Notes under the pieces: model-generated
The model's input: only the letters and a program-made list of their open reading frames with translations
What the model was told of the DNA's origin: nothing
Database searches by the model: none
In this document: positions 54,208-64,000 of the stretch, in pieces
Position numbering within the stretch: position 1 is the stretch's first letter
How the letters are laid out: every line of letters begins with the position of its first letter
Source: Xanthostigma xanthostigma
Taxonomy: Eukaryota; Arthropoda; Insecta; Raphidioptera; Raphidiidae
Assembly (NCBI GenBank): GCA_963575645.1
Contig: OY754465.1
Coordinates: 45,968,401-46,032,400 of the forward strand
Length of the DNA stretch: 64,000 nt
Direction: 5' to 3'
Translations under genes and position numbers: made by a program

Positions 54208-54563
54208 CTAGCTGTACCCGACCACGCGTTTCAGTGGCACAGGCTGGTGTGCGTGTATTGATGTTACATTCAACAGATGGCGCTCTAGTTGCCGTAAAAT
54301 ATTCAGTATAGCGTGTGTTGCTTTAACTCCCAACAGATGGTGCTCCCATTGCCGTAAAATATTTAGTATAGCTTGTGTAGCTTTAATGTGCAACAGATGG
54401 CGCTGTTTTTTCAAAAAAAGTATGTTTTCACAGGTGTAACATCTATATAATAGGTATTTAAAAACGCGACCGTATTCGAATGCAATGTTGTGTCAAAATT
54501 CGGTGAAGAATTTTCGGAATTTAAGATTTTGAACATTTACATTTTTATATAAATATAACTAGA
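54208..54563 (-). mobile_element. Helitron-like element, GCGCCATCTGTTG family (copy 3)
   Basis: The minus-strand 3' end GTGGTCGGGTACAGCTAG matches copy 2. Three diverged modules (CAACAGATGGCGCT or TGGTGCT on the plus strand, spaced about 65-67 bases) lie inside. The 5' end (TCTAG) is approximate because the preceding base is not A. Confidence 0.75.
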
Positions 54564-56004
54564 GGATATAATTTTTGATAATTGTCGATAACCCGACCTA
54601 GGATAAGTATTTTCAGATTGGACGGATTTTGTATATCTACGAAGTTTAGTCCATAATACTCTCTAAATACAACACACATTCGATTGATAGATATACAGGT
54701 TGTCCAAGATAAGAAGTCACAACTTACCTTAACGTATTCAAAATGAACATTTTTTGGGAACTGTTTTAGGGTATATAAAGTTAACAATTAAATAAAAATA
54801 GCATGCAATTTATTGATCAGTTATGTTCGGGAAACTTCACTAGTGGACATGATAACTGCTTGGTATATTAGTGGATTTGAAAAATTCACAAAGATTATTG
54901 TAAAGTAAGGTTAGTTTTAAGACTTATGGAGCCATTTTTTATGATTGGAATTTGTCACTTTTTTGTGCAGAATTTTGATTTTTTATTGTTTATATAAAAC
55001 ATTTCAGAAATAAAATTTAAAAAAATGGTTTTATACCTACGCTTCAATTAAAGGTGGTAACCTTCCTTTATGATATTTTTTTTTTAATCTTTCCAATTCA
55101 CCAATATTTCGAGTAGGTATCATGTCGGTCAATGCGACGCCATTTTGTTAACACTATCTTCTATAAAATCTAATTATATATTCTATAAAAAAATAAATTG
55201 ATTATCAAATATAAGTTGTCACTAAATTATGTCATTTTTATTTCATTTAAAAACAATTCCTAATAAAAAAACGTTCATTTTGATTGTGTACAGGCAAACG
55301 TCACTTAAGTCTGCACTATTGCCATTCGTTGATACTATAGTCACATGGGTATTTTTTATATAAATTGTGTTGGTGCAATCAAAAGAATAATTGAGCATCG
55401 GCTTTTTGAATCATCACAAAAATAACCTTTTTTTTAATGGAACTCCCTGAAAGGGAAACAATACGTAAGCTTGAAGTTATGTTTCTATATTTTTGGAACG
55501 GGAATATGCAGTAAATATCGAAGATACTTTTGTGTATCCTATGTAGATAAAGTTTCTGGTTTCTGGCAAACAGTCAAATTTGATTGTTCAATTCAATCTA
55601 TATTATAATATAAAGTTTTTTGTAGAAATAGTCTGCAGCGTTATACGAGGACAGTTTTTCAGATTAAATTATCATAAAAGGCAAAAACCGGTAACTAGGC
55701 CAATCTTTGTAACTTAAATCAAATCAAGCTGCTCTATAGCGCTCTCATGTTACAATCTATGTAAATATAATAAATATGTACAATATTAGCTTTAGGGAAG
55801 AAAATGAAAAAGATACTGATATCATATTTGTATTAGTTTATTACCATATCGTAATTGAATTGAGGGTTTATAAAGAAGATTACATTTTAATAATTTATTC
55901 CTTATATATAATTTGTACCTTCATATAAATCAGATATCCCCAAACCCTTCTTCTTGCTCCTGTTCTTTTGATGCTGTTTTTAATATGCTGAGCTGGGATA
56001 TATT
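54564..56004. other. Non-coding, nothing recognised
   Basis: No supported feature. Confidence 0.4.
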
Positions 56005-56330
56005 AGATTCCATTTTTTTCGGACTATAAAATGCACCTCCAATTTAAAGGTTGATTTTTAGAAAAATATTTTTTAATGTTACTTTCGGATCATAATTTTT
56101 ATTATTTATTGTTAACATAACTCGTACTAGCAATATTCAGTTCTTCTTCATTCTCGGTACTATCACTCGCTCGTTAATGTCATATTTTTCGGACTAACGT
56201 ACCTCAAATTTAGAGTCGATTTATTGAAAAAAAATATTTTATGTTACCTTTGGAACATAAGACGCACCCAAAATTTGTGTCCATTTTTCTATGTAAAAAG
56301 GTGCGTCTTATTGTCCAAAAAATACGGTAT
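56005..56330. repeat. MITE with TTTTTCGGACTATAA / ACGCACC ends
   Basis: TTTTTTCGGACTATAAAATGCACC at the left and, inverted at the right, TACCGTATTTTTTGGACAAT then AAGACGCACC are related ends (quoted in part). A third internal TTTTTCGGACTAACG copy near 56187 shows that the left end is duplicated. This terminal motif is familiar from Tc1/mariner-type MITEs in animals. Confidence 0.7.
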
Positions 56331-57010
56331 GTGTAAAAAAATTTCAGAAAAAATTAATTTTTTATAAAGAACAAAGGCGTGAGTTGAGAGTAATTCGGGT
56401 TTTTTTCGGACGGAAGTATCGTGTTAACACGCTGTTTCCGCTATTTAAAGCCATCGTCTAACAGATCAAATCGCATCTGTAGGAAACATGGCTGCGGCCG
56501 CAAACCAATAAGCATAACCAAAGTAAAAAATCACCTAGAATATTGCAACGTATATGGTGGAGGTGCCGTGATAAATAACTGCGCTTCCACCACATTTTTG
56601 TATGATTTTCTATGCAATTCTATTGATCGAATATGTTTGAATAAAATAAAACACATTTAAAAGTGTTGTATAAAAACTTTTTTTACTTGAAAAAAGTAGT
56701 CAAACGGTCTGTTAGAATTATAAAAAAATTTTTCCTTGCCTTCTCAACATTCAGTTATAGAAACTGACGTAATTAAGCAACTTATAATTAAAAAATAATT
56801 GCGTCGACTTCAATTTAAATGTAACTGTAGTACGTTTCATAAATAGAGACAGTGACTCATACTTCACAATAAGCGGCACAAGTTTTATGTATGGGAAATG
56901 TATGCTTTATATCGTTTTTAGTCCAAATATACTAAACATTCTTAAAATAGTGACATTGTTTTCTTGATGCACGTTTTGTTAACCATGTTAGCATCATCAA
57001 GCAATGATTA
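56331..57010. other. Non-coding, nothing recognised
   Basis: A 79-codon frame at 56421-56660 has no recognisable domain. Confidence 0.4.
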
Positions 57011-57089
57011 ATCCCTCTCTATCTCCCTCTTTCTCTTTCTCCCTCTTTCTCTCTTTGTCTCTCTCTCTCCCTCTTTCTCTCTCTCTCTG
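57011..57089. repeat. CT-rich microsatellite
   Basis: Almost pure CTCTCCCTCTTT-type pyrimidine tract. It could adopt unusual DNA structure; no other function visible. Confidence 0.9.
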
Positions 57090-57129
57090 GAAATATTATA
57101 TAGACCTCATCTACGCAATCATCCACACC

Positions 57130-57340
57130 GTAACAATTCACACCCATAGTATATGTGAAAGTTTTATGTTTGGATAGAATTTGCATAAAAGACATTCTTA
57201 TTGGGTGTTTACGTCGAGAAAGGAATAACTATGCCAAATTTCAAATCAGTCGGACGTATTGTTTTGGAGATCTCGTGATGAGTCAGTCAGTGAGTCAGTG
57301 TGCCAGTGAATGGTATTGGCTTATATATTTTAATACTCTA
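57130..57340 (+). repeat. Retroelement-tail-like fragment
   Basis: Contains ATGCCAAATTTCAAATCAGT, CGGACG and GTCAGTCAGTGAGTCAGTG followed by TTATATATTTTAAT, in the same order as the tail at 47881-48170. Tentative. Confidence 0.4.
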
Positions 57341-58012
57341 CGCTGGGACGGCTCGCAAACGGAATCCCATTTGTTTCCAAACCTGTATTGGAGGAAGTAA
57401 GAACACACCAATAGGATCTGAGTTGAAAGAAACAGTAGGGGATATCAGTTGTTAGATGGCTGGGCCCATTAGAAGTATTAGAGAAAAAATGATATCAGCT
57501 TACGAATTTCTGTCGACACGGATAATTAGATAAAAAAAATACGTTGACTATCCAGTTTATTATATTTCAATTAATATTAAGTATGCAACAACGTAACATA
57601 TATGTTAATACCAGCGGCTTACTTCCTATGGTCTATGTTAATATAAATAGTAGGTATTATTCCTATTTTATGGTACCGGAATATTATAGTTAAAAAACCA
57701 AACGTATTCAACATAATATAGTAATCAATTCCACAAACAAAACAATTGTAAGGTATGGCAGTATTTAATTGTTATAGTATTTATATTCCTTTTTTTATAT
57801 AAAAATTATATACAATATACAGACACAGGACAGATATACAAACAGAATACAGACTTATGGTACCAAGAAACGTCAAACACGTCTGTTTTTCAACTTCACC
57901 CAGGACAAGAGAGCATTTATTTTTTTTCAATCAACATCATTCCGTCACCTAGCTATCATCATCATTATTGCAACAATCTTTTTAAGTGTTGTTCGTTGCT
58001 AGGTAAAACACT
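57341..58012. other. Non-coding, nothing recognised
   Basis: No supported feature. Confidence 0.4.
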
Positions 58013-58861
58013 AGGGTCGTATTCATAAAGAGCCAATAACTAATTCAACAGGTAGATTGTACTAATAAATAGACAGATTTGGCATTCACAAAGAACATTT
58101 AGTGTTATTGGACGTTTAAATCGTCAAATAATTTAATAGGTAGAAGACCCACCTATGAAACTATTTATTAGACGACTTGACAAGGACAAAAATATGTTCT
58201 ATCCCATTTCTTTTCGGTGTTTAACATTTAATCCAATATGGCTGCTGTGTTATTGATCGCATGTAAATTTGGTTAGTAGGTATGTATTATTCCAGATAAT
58301 TACAAATTTGTGTTCGAATAATGTTTTATTTGGAGATTCGTTATTTTTAGGATCGAATATTGTTTTGAACTAAGTTTTCAGACAATCTGTATTAAAATCG
58401 TTAACAACTTAAGTTTGTAACAAGGAAAGAAATATATTCTATTCCATTTCTTTTCGGTTTTTGACAATTAATCCAATATGGCTGCTGCGTTATTGATCAC
58501 ATCATGGAGGAATCTCTACACTCCATAGATCACATGTTAATTTGGTTAGTACGAAAGATTATCTGAATATTAGTCAGAAATCTAATTTATTATATAATAT
58601 AATCAGATGTTAACAAAGATTTGATTATTGTTTAGTTTTCATCAGCGTAAAAAAGATAAGATATTTAGGAATATTTCATTTTACCTGATATCCACTGAAC
58701 AACTTACGATTTTTAATAATGACACAAATCTTAACGAATCATTAGTTATATATTTGACAGTTTTGCTTCATGAATACCAACCTTCCTTATTGGTTCAATA
58801 AAATTTAACGATTCTATAACTATTGAGAGATTTAACTAGTCTTTATGAATACGGCTCTTAA
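58013..58861. repeat. MITE with GTATTCATAAAGA-type inverted ends and internal duplication
   Basis: GGGTCGTATTCATAAAGA at the left and inverted GAGCCGTATTCATAAAGA at the right match. Inside, about 100 bp (TCTATCCCATTTCTTTTCGG... through AATTTGGTTAGTA) is present twice, at 58199-58280 and 58437-58553, with AATCCAATATGGCTGCTG in both. CTA and TTA at the ends might be a 3-bp duplication. No transposase. Confidence 0.78.
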
Positions 58862-59550
58862 TCTAGCAAGCCACACATATAAAAATGCAATCCAGCTATC
58901 CCAGCTGCTTCTTTTTTCTATAATTTAAATAATTTAACAATCTATAATAAATATTTTAAGGATATGTAAATAAATCTTTGTGATATAATGTCAATAATGT
59001 CACAAAATACAAATAATTTCGCGATCAAAGCATCCTCGTGGTTTAGAGATTGTATAAAATTTCATAAGTGCATAAAATCGTGACAACACATGCTAATAAT
59101 TACATTCGTATAGTATCGAGCCTCAACTAAAAATGCCCTGCTCTCTTATTCATATACTTTAAATCAGAGGATGTCAGTTTGTATGACATGTTGATGAGTA
59201 GATGTACGCAATTTTAATACGTTCAAATTGCGTAACACGAAACTTGAACAGAGCGAGGTATATTGTTCGCAGAGCTACTGGTGTAATAATGTATATAAAA
59301 AAGTAAAATGCCGTCATGCAGCAGGACAATGCCGTGTCATATTACTTATGAGCTGTTGTCAGTCTCAGCATCGTGACGTTTTACTGTGACACTGTCACAA
59401 GTGATATACACGTAATTAAACATGGCCGCCAAGTATTCCACTAAGATTGTTTAGAAAAACGTAGAAAAGATTGTTGCACATTGTTACCACTATAGCCATG
59501 AAATTAAAATCGCTAACTGATAAGACGTGATTTGCATCTTTTGTTATATT
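58862..59550. other. Non-coding, nothing recognised
   Basis: No supported feature. Confidence 0.4.
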
Positions 59551-59613
59551 GATTTATATTATTTTTTGTCAATATATAGTCTGAAAAAAATTGGTCGACA
59601 ATTTTATTTATTT
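59551..59613. repeat. Single arm of the 28139-28469 foldback family
   Basis: ATTTTTTGTCAATATAT and AATTGGTCGACAATTTTATT match one arm of that element. The other arm is absent. Confidence 0.75.
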
Positions 59614-59693
59614 GATCACGTACTAAGTTGAAACAAAGATACACTTTATTTTAGAACTATAATCATAAAACATAAATATAAAATTTGAGTTTA

Positions 59694-59954
59694 AAATAAG
59701 TTCAAAAACTAAAACCCGACTACTGAAAATTATGAAATTAGAAAATATTCTCATATGAAGATAGCCGCCCTAACAAAACATCACATTTTAACAATATAAA
59801 ATGATCATAAGCTCTAAGGCTAAGTCATCACGCTATAAATCTAGAGGGGCCTCATATATATGAGATGGCATACGACCACGGCTATGCTCAAATGATAATA
59901 TTTTCTTGTTTCATTTTTTTCAGTAGTCGGGTTTTAGTTTTTGAACTTATTTTT
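59694..59954. repeat. MITE with AACTAAAACCCGACTACTG inverted ends
   Basis: AATAAGTTCAAAAACTAAAA, CCCGACTACTGAAAA at the left is matched by the exact inverse at 59914-59952. The interior is non-coding. Similar ends are common in Lepidoptera from memory. Confidence 0.9.
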
Positions 59955-60195
59955 TATTAAAATTTTTTTTTGAACTTATTTTTTATTTGTTTTTAATTTG
60001 CTCCCGTCTTGGACCAAAAATCAATAATAAATGTAGCCTATGTTACCCAGGCCATAATAACGAATCGATTGACACTTTATTTATCAAAATCGGATGAATA
60101 GTTTAGGCGCTTCTGTGGAACATCCGTAAATACAAACATATATAAATAGACTGATAAACTCATAACCCTTCAATTTTGGCTTTGCTTTAGTCTAG

Positions 60196-60319
60196 CAAAA
60201 ACTAAAACCAATTTTTTATGAACTAAGAAGTAAATTGACAAAATTAGCATCACTAATTTTGTTGTCAAATTATTGTACATTTTTTGTTCATAAAAGCGAA
60301 TGGTATTAGTTTTTTAAAA
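60196..60319. repeat. Small foldback element
   Basis: AAAACTAAAACCAATTTTTT, ATGAAC and inverted GTTCATAAAAGCGAATGGTA, TTAGTTTT form imperfect arms around a central hairpin GACAAAATTAG-CATCA-CTAATTTTGTTGTC. Confidence 0.65.
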
Positions 60320-61269
60320 CTTTATTTTTATTTTTTGTTTTTTAGTCTTAAAATTTATATAAATTATAAAACTAATAAAAAGAAACAGTATTTTAAAACT
60401 AGGATAAACAGATGAACGGACAGATAACCTTAGTTTAGTTATAGATATGGTTCCGAACGGAAGTCTAACCAACAGACAGACTAGAAAACTAGTTAATAAT
60501 ACATTTCAAGTTTCCAATGTAATGGGAAGTTGGTTTAAAATCAATTGCAAAATTTGTACCGAATAGACAGACAGACAAGAAAGCGAGATAATAAAAAAGT
60601 TTTATAAATAATAGGCTTGTGAAAGCTAACAACTATGTTTTAAATAAATTATAGTACCTGCCTATAATATAAATCGAATTTTTAGTCACCTGTCATTTTT
60701 AATAAATCTACCAATTGTACCCAAGGTCATTTATTTAAACATTTTAGTCGTTCGATTCTTTAACCACTCCCAATCATAAACACAGCCTAAAGGAATTATT
60801 TTAACTGTTTTATTTAAAAGCTGGATATATCTAAATATTCAATTTTAAATATTAACTTATAATCCGATTTGGGAGCGAGCTTTCAAACCGTTCTATAAGC
60901 CCTAATGGATTTTAACAGCATTATAATTTGGAAAATTTTTAGGAGATTAAAAAAAAATCAAACAGGCATCATCCTCGTATAAGCTTATTTAAAAATATAT
61001 TAAATTTATCTACGTCAATCATGTGACTTTGTGATTCAAATTTTCGGTTAATCGGAAATCAAGTATGAAAAACGTTATTTATGGACAATGAAATAAATGT
61101 TCTTGATTTTTATAATGTGGTTTACAAATTGATTTGATTTTATTCTGTTCTTCGAAAAATTGCTTTCATGTTTTTTAAACGGTTCGTTATTTTTTTCGTT
61201 GTTCTAGTCATGCCTATCTGTATTTCACTAAAATTAAAATATTATTAGTATATTGTTATTAAATTGATT
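60320..61269. other. Non-coding, nothing recognised
   Basis: No supported feature beyond A/T-rich sequence. Confidence 0.4.
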
Positions 61270-61800
61270 TAACCTTTAATTAGGGTACCGATGAATGAAC
61301 GGAACTCCTATAGGACCACTCTCGTATCTGTCTTTCTGTCTGTCCATCTGTCACAGCTTATTTTCTCCGAATTTATTGGACGAAAAAAATTTGGTACTTA
61401 CGTATATATAGAGTTAGATGGCCCAAACACGAACGTATACCGTAAATAATTGAATTCTGTTTTTAGGGGTAAAATTAGAAAATTGAAAAAAAAAATTAAG
61501 TGTCTCATGTGTCATATCAAATGAAAAGGCTCGTTATGAGAAATGAAAATTCTATAATTTTTTTATAATTGTAAAATGGGCAGTTTAAAAGATTTTAAAG
61601 AAAATATACAAAACTCAAGTTTTCCTCCCCTCACTTACCTCTGAAACTACTGAGTCTAAAATTTTAAAAAATTGGGAATATAGGGCCTCATTCATATTTT
61701 ACAGGAAAACCTAACCGAAAGTCTTAAATGTTACACGGAAAACGAAATTGGACGAAACCCGCTCCATGCAAGTTCGTCACGCACTTGACCGTTTTTTTGT
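61270..61800 (+). repeat. Dispersed repeat beginning GGGTACCGATGAA and ending GCACTTGACCGTTTTTTT
   Basis: CCTATAGGACCACTCTCGTA, a TCTGTCTTTCTGTCTGTCC tract and the end GTTCGTCACGCACTTGACCG then T7 are landmarks of a common lepidopteran dispersed repeat in my memory. No copy elsewhere in this window is clear, so assignment is tentative. Confidence 0.45.
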
Positions 61801-61894
61801 GAATAATTTTGTTAAAATTGTTACGTTATATAAAGCACATTTAATATGATTTAATTAAAAATATTTTTCAGGAAATTTCATTCTAATTGTAAAT

Positions 61895-61908
61895 TTCTTT
61901 TTTTTCAG
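61895..61908 (+). other. Predicted splice acceptor
   Basis: TTCTTTTTTTTCAG, preceded by a branch-point-like TTCTAATTG at 61881-61889. It would open the exon that carries the start codon at 62361. Confidence 0.5.
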
Positions 61909-62360
61909 ATTCACTGTGGAACAAAAAAAGAAAAATAAAACAATGGACTAATTAAACAAATCAACAAGCCAGAGAATACTGCATAGTGACGTGAACACAA
62001 AAATACTTGTTACTAAACTATTTTTTAGTGAAAATGTAAAAGTTATGGTTATAACTTTTGTAAACTGTAATTTAGAGTTTTAATTTCGAGTGAAAATTGT
62101 TTTAATATACATTTCAAAAAAACAGATGTTTTCTCCGTGTGCTTTTTATTAACAAAACTTTAGTTCATGTCCAATATAAATTTAATCTACTTGTTTTGTA
62201 TTTAAATTTAACAATAATAATTTTCTTTCTGTAATATTCATTTGAAAACATTAATTCATGGAATATAAATTACAAAATGTTAAACTATATCATTACATTA
62301 CAATGTTCTGTGTAGTGTTTTACGTGAGTACTTAGTGAACAATGAGAAACTGTTGTAAAA
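61909..62360 (+). other. Predicted 5' UTR portion of the host exon
   Basis: About 450 AT-rich bases between a good splice acceptor and the ATG. It contains no long frame. An alternative is a transcription start inside this stretch; I could not place a promoter. Confidence 0.4.
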
Positions 62361-62796
62361 ATGCCGAAGAAATTAAGTAACTCACAGACAACAGAAATAA
62401 TTTTAAGCGATAATATTAAATCGACTCCCGAAGAAGACGACAGACTGTGGACAATGTCGTCGCCCGCGAATAACGGATTTCTGCGAATGCAGGAAAACAG
62501 TAATAACGGCGTGGGTGTCGATCTACATCAGGAAGCGACCGGACCTTTACTCGGCTGCAAAGATATTGACGAAGCCGGCGCGGCAACCGTCGTCCACGTA
62601 GGAGGCGGCGGAGCGGTGCTCATGCCGAACTCGGCCGCGACAAAAGACACGCACACACTCACCAGGTACTGGTGGAGGAGGGGATTGCATCGCGAGGGAT
62701 GTCTCTTGATCACCGTTGTTCTCTTGACAATCATCAGCACTGCCAGTGTTTTGTTACTTCTTCAGCAGACGCTAAACTCCAAGTGTATTTCATCGG
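62361..62796 (+). CDS. First coding exon of a type II membrane protein, possibly neprilysin-like (M13)
   Basis: Encodes 145 residues plus one base (phase 1) up to the donor GTGAGT at 62797. The ATG (AAAAATGCCG) has good context. Residues 1-105 are hydrophilic with a V-H-V-G-G-G-G-A stretch. A basic WWRRGLHRE follows (104-112), then a single membrane segment (about 114-135). The exon ends just after a Cys (142). A short cytoplasmic N terminus, one TM anchor and a Cys right after it fit M13 neprilysin/endothelin-converting-enzyme proteins, whose ectodomain would lie in later exons outside this window. GC content and codon use are much higher than in the surroundings, as expected for a conserved host exon. 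The family call is inference. Confidence 0.75.
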
Positions 62797-62885
62797 GTGA
62801 GTCGATTTTTTAATTATATTTATTTAATTTGCTGTTTGTGGAGTTGCCCAGTCTTACAAAATTCATTTCTAAAATTATTGAAATA

Positions 62886-63277
62886 AAAGCCGTTGCACAC
62901 GAGTCTTGTTTTGTCGCTGGAATCGTAGCTGAGACTTGAGCTGGCTACTATGATGGAAATTACGTCACAGCGGAGTCGCATGCTTGGTTATAAGCTGAAT
63001 TTCAAAATAAGAAACTGGGCTGTTTGTCGTGCTTATTTTTTGAGCAAGAACCAATCAGAAAACAGTTTCTTGTCACAAACATGGCGTCATATTGTGTGTT
63101 CTGTTCAAGAGACAATAAAAGTTTACTTTTGTTAACATTTAAGCTGTCACGGCGTACGCACCAAACCCGTCTTAAAATCCAGCTATCACGAAATTCAGCG
63201 CCACAGCACGCTTGAAACCTAGCAGCCAAATCTAGCAAAGATTTAGCGACAAAGCCAGCCTGTTGTGCAGCGACTTT
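62886..63277. repeat. MITE, AAAGTCGCTGCACACGA family (copy 2)
   Basis: AAAAGCCGTTGCACACGAG and inverted AAAGTCGCTGCACAACAGG ends match copy 1 at 129-557. It lies about 90 bases after the splice donor. Short frames inside on both strands are treated as spurious. Confidence 0.7.
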
Positions 63278-63426
63278 AAAACTTCTTTAGGCGTTTTTTA
63301 GGAATTTCGTAAAGAGACAACTCGGTGATTCAAAACTAGTACCATTCCCCACTTGTGGTGTTGGATAGTAAAATCAGCTATAAATGTGAACCGTCACTTC
63401 CTCCATAATTTTCTTTATCAAAAATA

Positions 63427-63615
63427 TAGTGTAACCTCTTTATAACGTCCTTCGTTATAACGAAAAACTCTCTATAACGTAAAAAGTTTTACAATTTGGT
63501 TGGTTTACCTTAAAACATACATTAATACCCTCTTTATAGTGCAACAGCCATTCTTTATTACGAAGAAATATGTTCATATTTAGGCGTCAGCAAATGTTTA
63601 CAGATGTAAAGAGGA
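63427..63615 (-). repeat. Truncated copy of the 23978-24477 mariner-like MITE
   Basis: The minus-strand sequence follows the right 190 bases of that element closely, including the TTTAAGGTAAACCAACCAAA, CGTTATAACGAAGGACGTTA and GCTGACGCCTAAATATGAAC blocks. The outer end reads TAGTGTAACCTC after TA. The other half is missing. Confidence 0.85.
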
Positions 63616-64000
63616 GGATTTTGAAGCACATGATGCCACCTCGATAGAGCTGACAGCGCCAAAATGTCGGAAGGTAAAATTATTGGCATCAGAGTCAAGG
63701 GTTATTTAAGGGTTAATTTAATGCCTCATTTTTATTTTTAGGGCTTTTAACCTTTTAGGCAAAACCTGTGGCGCTACTAGCTTTAAAAAAGAACCGGCAC
63801 AGAGTCGAATGATGAAAAGAATAGTATGAGCTTTAAAGGCTACTTTAGGGGTAATTTATGCCTTATTTTTAAATTTAGGGCTCTTGTTTTGTTTTAGGTA
63901 AAATCATGAATAACTTCTATAAGGTGAAAGTACGGGTCACATATGGTCTAGGAGCGGGTTAACCTGGCAGCGCCACATTGAAGAGTCATTTCGTCCAATA

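Larger units (their letters stand above)
62797..64000 (+). other. Intron of the host gene (to window end)
   Basis: Begins GTGAGT. It contains two MITE copies (62886-63277 and 63427-63615). Past 63616 it holds diverged short repeats with GGGTTATTTAAGGGTTAATT and TTTAGGGGTAATTTATGCCT motifs and no coding frame. Confidence 0.55.

Noticed and set aside
1-64000. CRISPR array, operon or prokaryotic defence system
   Set aside because: No regularly spaced repeats with unique spacers, no operon-like gene packing; the sequence is eukaryotic.

Overview
The window is AT-rich, intron- and repeat-dominated eukaryotic DNA, almost certainly from an insect and most likely a moth or butterfly. The order is inferred from the repeat families (short Helitrons ending in CTAG, hAT and PIF/Harbinger MITEs, RTE-like 3' tails) and from recurring TAGGTACCTA-type motifs; it is not proven by a marker gene. 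There is no prokaryotic gene organisation. Most short open frames are chance frames in non-coding DNA.

The only convincing host gene enters at the right end. A splice acceptor near 61908 opens an exon with 5' UTR, an ATG at 62361, and 145 codons of a type II membrane protein, ending at a splice donor at 62797. It could be the first coding exon of a neprilysin-like (M13) peptidase, but the catalytic exons lie outside the window. Its intron holds at least two MITE copies.

Everything else recognisable is mobile DNA. (1) A non-LTR retrotransposon with two intact overlapping ORFs lies at about 7975-11800 (endonuclease plus reverse transcriptase). Decayed relatives lie at 24672-25004 and 31162-32075. 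(2) A Ty3/gypsy LTR retrotransposon lies on the minus strand at 36048-42769. Its two LTRs are almost identical, it has a 4-bp ATAT target duplication, gag with one zinc knuckle, and an intact pol separated from gag only by one in-frame TGA. It inserted into a Helitron-like element (35549-42880). (3) Short Helitron-like elements include a family carrying internal copies of a GCGCCATCTGTTG module. (4) hAT-type elements with exact or nearly exact 8-bp target duplications lie at 3877-4639, 14371-14690, 21679-22441, 25807-26049, 29756-30495 and 44546-45240; the fifth keeps a hAT dimerisation-domain fragment. (5) Two PIF/Harbinger-type elements each keep only the N-terminal part of a transposase. 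(6) There are several TA-flanked mariner-like MITEs, foldback MITEs and unclassified repeat families.

The most unusual non-annotated structure is a perfect 246-bp inverted repeat with a 60-bp spacer at 5926-6477, a candidate long-hairpin (endo-siRNA) locus. Also notable are the single UGA between gag and pol, a duplicated GC-richer block with CGACCGAG/CTCGGTCG palindromes (12824-13145), tRNA-like modules next to a Helitron end (46279-46521), and a repeat family with short terminal direct repeats (29397 and 52622).
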